A stretch of 64,000 bases of DNA from NCBI GenBank assembly GCA_020850355.1, contig JADZEX010000037.1, positions 124,001-188,000 of the forward strand. The letters run 5' to 3'. The position numbers and the translations under genes are program-made. Under the pieces are notes generated by a model. It had not been told where the DNA came from. It ran no database searches and saw nothing but the letters and a program-made list of their open reading frames with translations. Source of the stretch: Fimbriimonadaceae bacterium (lineage in GTDB: Bacteria; Armatimonadota; UBA10988). This document shows positions 60,864 through 64,000 of this stretch, piece after piece (position 1 is the first letter of the stretch; each line of letters opens with the position of its first letter).

Positions 60864-63800
60864 CTCCAGGAGCGCCACCTCGCCCGGCGGCAGGCGCAGC
60901 GTGAGGGCGTTGCCGCGTCGTTGCAGCGGTAGCTTGCGCCAGGTCTCGGTGGCGCCGCTCAGCTTGCCGCGCCGGACCGTCAGCGTGCCCTGCCAGGCGG
61001 CGAACAGGTCGTTGTTGAAGAGCCCCACCAGCAGGCGGTCGCCGCGGTCGAAGTAGCAGGTCTGCAGGCCCAGCCCGGCCGGCGTCGCGGCCACCGGCGC
61101 CAGCGAGTCGAAGTACCCACCGAGGGCTGCCGTCAGCCCCTGCAGCAGACGGTACGGGGACTCGATATTGACCAGCTCCGGCCGCTGCCAGGTCAGCTTG
61201 TCGCTCTGCCAATGGTCCACGGCGCTCACCACGACGCGGCCCGGGCCTGCCGCGTGGACGGTCAGCAGCGCCTCGCCCGCGTCGCTCAGCAGCAGGGGCT
61301 GAGCCCCCCGCAGCGCCAGCCGGCGGTAACGGTAGGGCGCTTCGTCGAAGACGCGGCCGTTGCCGGCGAGCAGCTTCGAGGCGCAGCCCGTGGCGACCTC
61401 GCCGACCTGCACCCCAGCCAGCTCCGGCGGCAGCGCCGCGGCGTGCTGCGCGTCGAGCAGCAGATCGCCCCCGCCCGCCACGAAGGCGCGCAGCGCGGCG
61501 ACGAACTCCGGGGTCAGCTCCACCTCGCCCGCCAGCAGCAGCGCGCGGTACTGCCGCAGGATCGCCGGGTGGCAGCGGTTGGTCACCACATCGAAGCTGT
61601 CGCCGAAGGGCGTCGGCGTCAGGAAGCCGCGTTCGTTGCGCAGGTAGCTGGCGTCCTGGTAGCCCGGCCAGATCAACCGGAACAGGTTGTCGAGGCCGTA
61701 GTCGCCCGGCTCATAGGCGAACTTGCCCCAGATCTTGTAGCGGTCACTGCGGTAGAGATGCCGCGGCATGTTCCAGCCGTGGTGGAAGTCCAGCACCACC
61801 GCCAGCGGCGTCTCCGGCACGCCACGCGCGGGGTGCTCGCGAGTCCACTTCAGGATCTCCAGGTGCTGCCGCCCGAGCGGGCTGAGCTCCGGGGCACCCG
61901 ACGGCAGGCGGTCGGCGGTGAACTGCCCGGTCTCGGTGCCGCCGATGCTGTGGCCGCCCAGGAACCCGCTCAGCAGCAGGCGGCGGTGCAGGCTCAGCGA
62001 GCAGCCCTTGTGCGGCCCGTAGCCGTAGCCGTTGGCCCCTTCGGTGTGGTGGCCGGTGTAGAGGTTGTAGCCGTAACGGTTCCAGACGCTGGTCGCCTGG
62101 TAGGTCAGCCGCCCGTACTGCCGCCCGGCGCCGCGCAAGAAGGCGAACAGCAGCGTGTCGCTGGGCAAGCCCTGGGCGGTCTCCAGGCCCAACAGCCGCG
62201 CCCCGCGCTCGCCGTAGTAGTGGCTGAAGTTCAGCGAGCCGGTGGCGTTCATGAAATCCTGGTGGTCGCCCGCGATGCGCCGGTCCCAGGCCAGGAAGTC
62301 CTGCCAGCCCTCACGCCGTGTCTGGGCCGGCCCGCGGTCGGCGTAGGCGCCGATGTAGCGGCCGTCCTGCTCACCGTTGTCGAAACCCAGGAAGCGGTCG
62401 CCGCAGACGCGCTGCAGGATCGCCTTGTGTTCCGGCGCGACGACCCACGGGAAGTCGGGGTTGTCGGGCACGTAGCCCCAGACATCGAAAAGCAGCAGCC
62501 CGCGGCGCTGCACCTCCCGCAGTTGCTGCTCGAAGCTGCTCAACGCCGCCTGCCAGGCCGCCTCGTCGCGGTACCTGGCGCGCTGCGGGCAGATGCTGAG
62601 ATGCGGCCAGCAGACGCTGCCAAAGTCGTAGTGGCGGTGGAAGTCGTCCAACGTGTCGGGGTGGATGCCCCGCGCACCGGTCATCTGGAAGCCCGCACCC
62701 AGCGTGGCCCGCGTCACCGGGCGCGGCTCCGTGGTCGCGAACAGGGGATGCTCCTCGGGCACCACCGGCCGGTTGAGCGGGCGACCCGGCCGCGCCCGCA
62801 GCACCGCCGCCGGCTCCTGCAGCCGCGCCAGGCTGGCCCGCGCCGCCGCCTGGCGCGCGGCGTAGCCAGCGGGCCAGACCACCTGGTCCCGCCGCACCAG
62901 CCGCAGATCCCGCAGTTCACCGCTCCAGCGGTTGACGCTGCCCGTCCGCACGTTGCCCTCGTCGAGGTCCAGGCAGACCGCCACGACATGCCCCGGATCG
63001 AACACGTCGTTGCCCTCGAACGAGAGCCCGACCTGGATCTCGCGGTCGCCGGCCACCTCGTCACGGCCGAGCCAGAGTAGCTTCTCGTCGCCCTTGGCAT
63101 CGATCAGCCGCCAGGCTGCGACATGCCCGCTGCCGCTGCCCCGCCACCGGAACTCCAGCGCGCCGAACGGCTCCAGGTCCCACTGCCCGGCCAGCCGCAG
63201 GCGGAGCGCATCGCCCGCTGCCAGCTCCGCGGCGGCCGTGTTGCCGAAGGTCGCGCGCCAGGTCACGCCGTCCCGCGCCGGCAGCGCCGCGCCGCTCGGC
63301 GCGCCGTGCAGCGGACTGGCCACCCAGCCCGTGGCGGTAGCCAGGAACGTGCCGTCGGGCACCGCGTAGCGCGCCCAGGGCAGCGTGGTCGCCGGCCGGC
63401 TCGCCACCGGGTCGAGGCGCAGCCCGGCGACGTCTGGCAGCACGTCCTGCAGCCGCAGCCAGTGCGCCCCAGCCGCCAGCCGTACGGTGCCCTGGTAGCG
63501 CCAGAGCGCGTCGAGCGGCTCGGCCGACGGCGTGGTCTCGCGGGCCAGCATGTGAAAGGCGTGCAGGTCCTGGCCATCGAGCAGCAGGTCGCAAGGCCGG
63601 AGGGCCGGGCTGACGTACTGCAGGTAGACCCGGTAGTCGGCCGCGCTGGGCGTGTCGATCCACCACTCCGCGGCGCCGTCGCCCGAGAGCAGCTCCGGCA
63701 CCCCATCGGCCGCCGGCAGCAGGTCCAGTTCCCCGCTCCGCAGGGCCGTGGCGGGCCGCAGGACGACCTGCCGCGCTGGCGCGGCCAGGCGCGCGGCGGG

Positions 63801-64000
63801 GCCCACGCGGAGCGGCAGCAGCAGCGTCGGCCGGTCGGTGCGGCGCGAGCTGAGCTCGCCGCGCCAGGCCGCCAGTTCGCGTTCGCCACGCCGCAGGCCC
63901 GCGCTGGTCAGGGTCAGGTAGCCGTCCAGCCTGGTCGGCTCCAGGGCCAGCAGGTAGACGCCCTCCGGGCCCACCTCGTCGCTGACGTCGCAGGTCAGGC
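60843..64000 (-). CDS. Large secreted glycosidase-like protein, N-terminus beyond window edge
   Basis: At least 1051 residues are visible, open to the right edge. An upstream beta domain includes a CBM-like segment (AEWWIDTPSAADYRVYLQY). The central region has a TIM-barrel-like stretch (HYDFGSVCWPHLSICPQRAR, LLLFDVWGYVPDNPDFPW, FLGFDNGEQDGRYIG, GLPSDTLLFAFLRGAGRQYG). The C-terminal third resembles a glutamine-amidotransferase-like/trimerisation domain (RALLLAGEVELTPEFVAALRAFVAGGGDLLL) and a terminal beta domain (LRLPPGEVALLELRG). Exported glycosidase is likely, but the family cannot be named from the visible motifs. Confidence 0.65.
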   Translation of the reverse strand, partial: LTCDVSDEVGPEGVYLLALEPTRLDGYLTLTSAGLRRGERELAAWRGELSSRRTDRPTLLLPLRVGPAARLAAPARQVVLRPATALRSGELDLLPAADGVPELLSGDGAAEWWIDTPSAADYRVYLQYVSPALRPCDLLLDGQDLHAFHMLARETTPSAEPLDALWRYQGTVRLAAGAHWLRLQDVLPDVAGLRLDPVASRPATTLPWARYAVPDGTFLATATGWVASPLHGAPSGAALPARDGVTWRATFGNTAAAELAAGDALRLRLAGQWDLEPFGALEFRWRGSGSGHVAAWRLIDAKGDEKLLWLGRDEVAGDREIQVGLSFEGNDVFDPGHVVAVCLDLDEGNVRTGSVNRWSGELRDLRLVRRDQVVWPAGYAARQAAARASLARLQEPAAVLRARPGRPLNRPVVPEEHPLFATTEPRPVTRATLGAGFQMTGARGIHPDTLDDFHRHYDFGSVCWPHLSICPQRARYRDEAAWQAALSSFEQQLREVQRRGLLLFDVWGYVPDNPDFPWVVAPEHKAILQRVCGDRFLGFDNGEQDGRYIGAYADRGPAQTRREGWQDFLAWDRRIAGDHQDFMNATGSLNFSHYYGERGARLLGLETAQGLPSDTLLFAFLRGAGRQYGRLTYQATSVWNRYGYNLYTGHHTEGANGYGYGPHKGCSLSLHRRLLLSGFLGGHSIGGTETGQFTADRLPSGAPELSPLGRQHLEILKWTREHPARGVPETPLAVVLDFHHGWNMPRHLYRSDRYKIWGKFAYEPGDYGLDNLFRLIWPGYQDASYLRNERGFLTPTPFGDSFDVVTNRCHPAILRQYRALLLAGEVELTPEFVAALRAFVAGGGDLLLDAQHAAALPPELAGVQVGEVATGCASKLLAGNGRVFDEAPYRYRRLALRGAQPLLLSDAGEALLTVHAAGPGRVVVSAVDHWQSDKLTWQRPELVNIESPYRLLQGLTAALGGYFDSLAPVAATPAGLGLQTCYFDRGDRLLVGLFNNDLFAAWQGTLTVRRGKLSGATETWRKLPLQRRGNALTLRLPPGEVALLELRGAGL

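Noticed and set aside
1-64000. CRISPR arrays, insertion sequences, prophage genes, rRNA
   Set aside because: No regular spaced repeats, transposase motifs, terminal repeats, phage structural genes or rRNA sequence were seen.

Overview
The window is a high-GC bacterial chromosome segment with short intergenic gaps, many ATGA/TGATG start-stop overlaps, good sigma-70-type promoters (TTGACN-17-TANNNT) and no insertion sequence, prophage, rRNA or CRISPR array. Gene content suggests an uncultured free-living heterotroph: secreted glycoside hydrolases and beta-propellers, GH130, a DUF4091/GH123-type protein, paired PhyH dioxygenases, uroporphyrinogen-decarboxylase-family methyltransferases, an OPT-like DUF6785 membrane protein and bacillithiol synthase BshC. 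That mix is common in Armatimonadota, Planctomycetota, Hydrogenedentota and similar phyla. A phylum cannot be fixed from this sequence. A secretin-like protein hints at a diderm envelope. No gene-free stretch exceeds 300 bases. Layout. 1-1526 (-): PIN-domain protein (frameshifted, runs off the edge) and its DUF3696 AAA ATPase, behind a promoter carrying a perfect inverted repeat. 1602-4358: small membrane methyltransferase and PhzF (-), divergent from a TIGR01777 epimerase (+). 4434-9345: small unknown (+), then (-) the 2-oxoacid:ferredoxin oxidoreductase operon korA-korB-small unknown-sensor kinase. 9476-15692: secreted GH42-like enzyme (-), divergent from asparagine-synthase-like protein plus GT4 glycosyltransferase (+). 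15709-22079: rimP-nusA-ylxR-infB-ylxP operon behind a promoter and attenuator-like hairpin, ending in a DUF6785 membrane protein where rbfA is usually found. 22137-26183 (-): secretin-like protein, sialidase-like propeller, SMP-30 lactonase. 26351-32429 (+): nuoJKLMN, membrane arm of complex I. 32488-36802 (+): two PhyH dioxygenases, GH130, DUF4091/GH123-type protein. 36861-41618: small acidic protein, sugar isomerase (-), a hybrid 'histidine kinase' whose phosphoacceptor and ATP-binding motifs are lost although its receiver is intact, and a cNMP-binding protein (-). 41747-47917 (+): murC, PHP phosphoesterase, small membrane protein, hexapeptide acyltransferase, two URO-D proteins, PEBP lipoprotein. 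47959-53935 (+): a likely six-gene operon of two unknown proteins, CPBP membrane protease, bshC, gpsA and cysteine synthase. 53939-55668: pentapeptide-repeat protein (-), small unknown (+), tRNA-Met (-). 55781-64000: secreted propeller/CBM protein, MoaD/ThiS-like protein, a hydrolase-propeller fusion with an apparent CTG start, an Ig-like small protein, and a large secreted glycosidase-like protein running off the right edge. How the genes fit together: KorAB and Nuo point to ferredoxin/quinone-linked respiration. The secreted hydrolases, GH130, isomerase and lactonase form a carbohydrate-scavenging theme. Cysteine synthase beside BshC suggests local coupling of cysteine supply to bacillithiol synthesis. 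The most unusual items are the degenerate hybrid kinase (38372-41155), the ATPase-PIN module with its operator-like repeat (1-1594), the unknown pair heading the bshC operon (48016-49241), the pentapeptide protein with two PKWRLVWEL linkers (53939-54862), and the CTG-start hydrolase (58502-60553).
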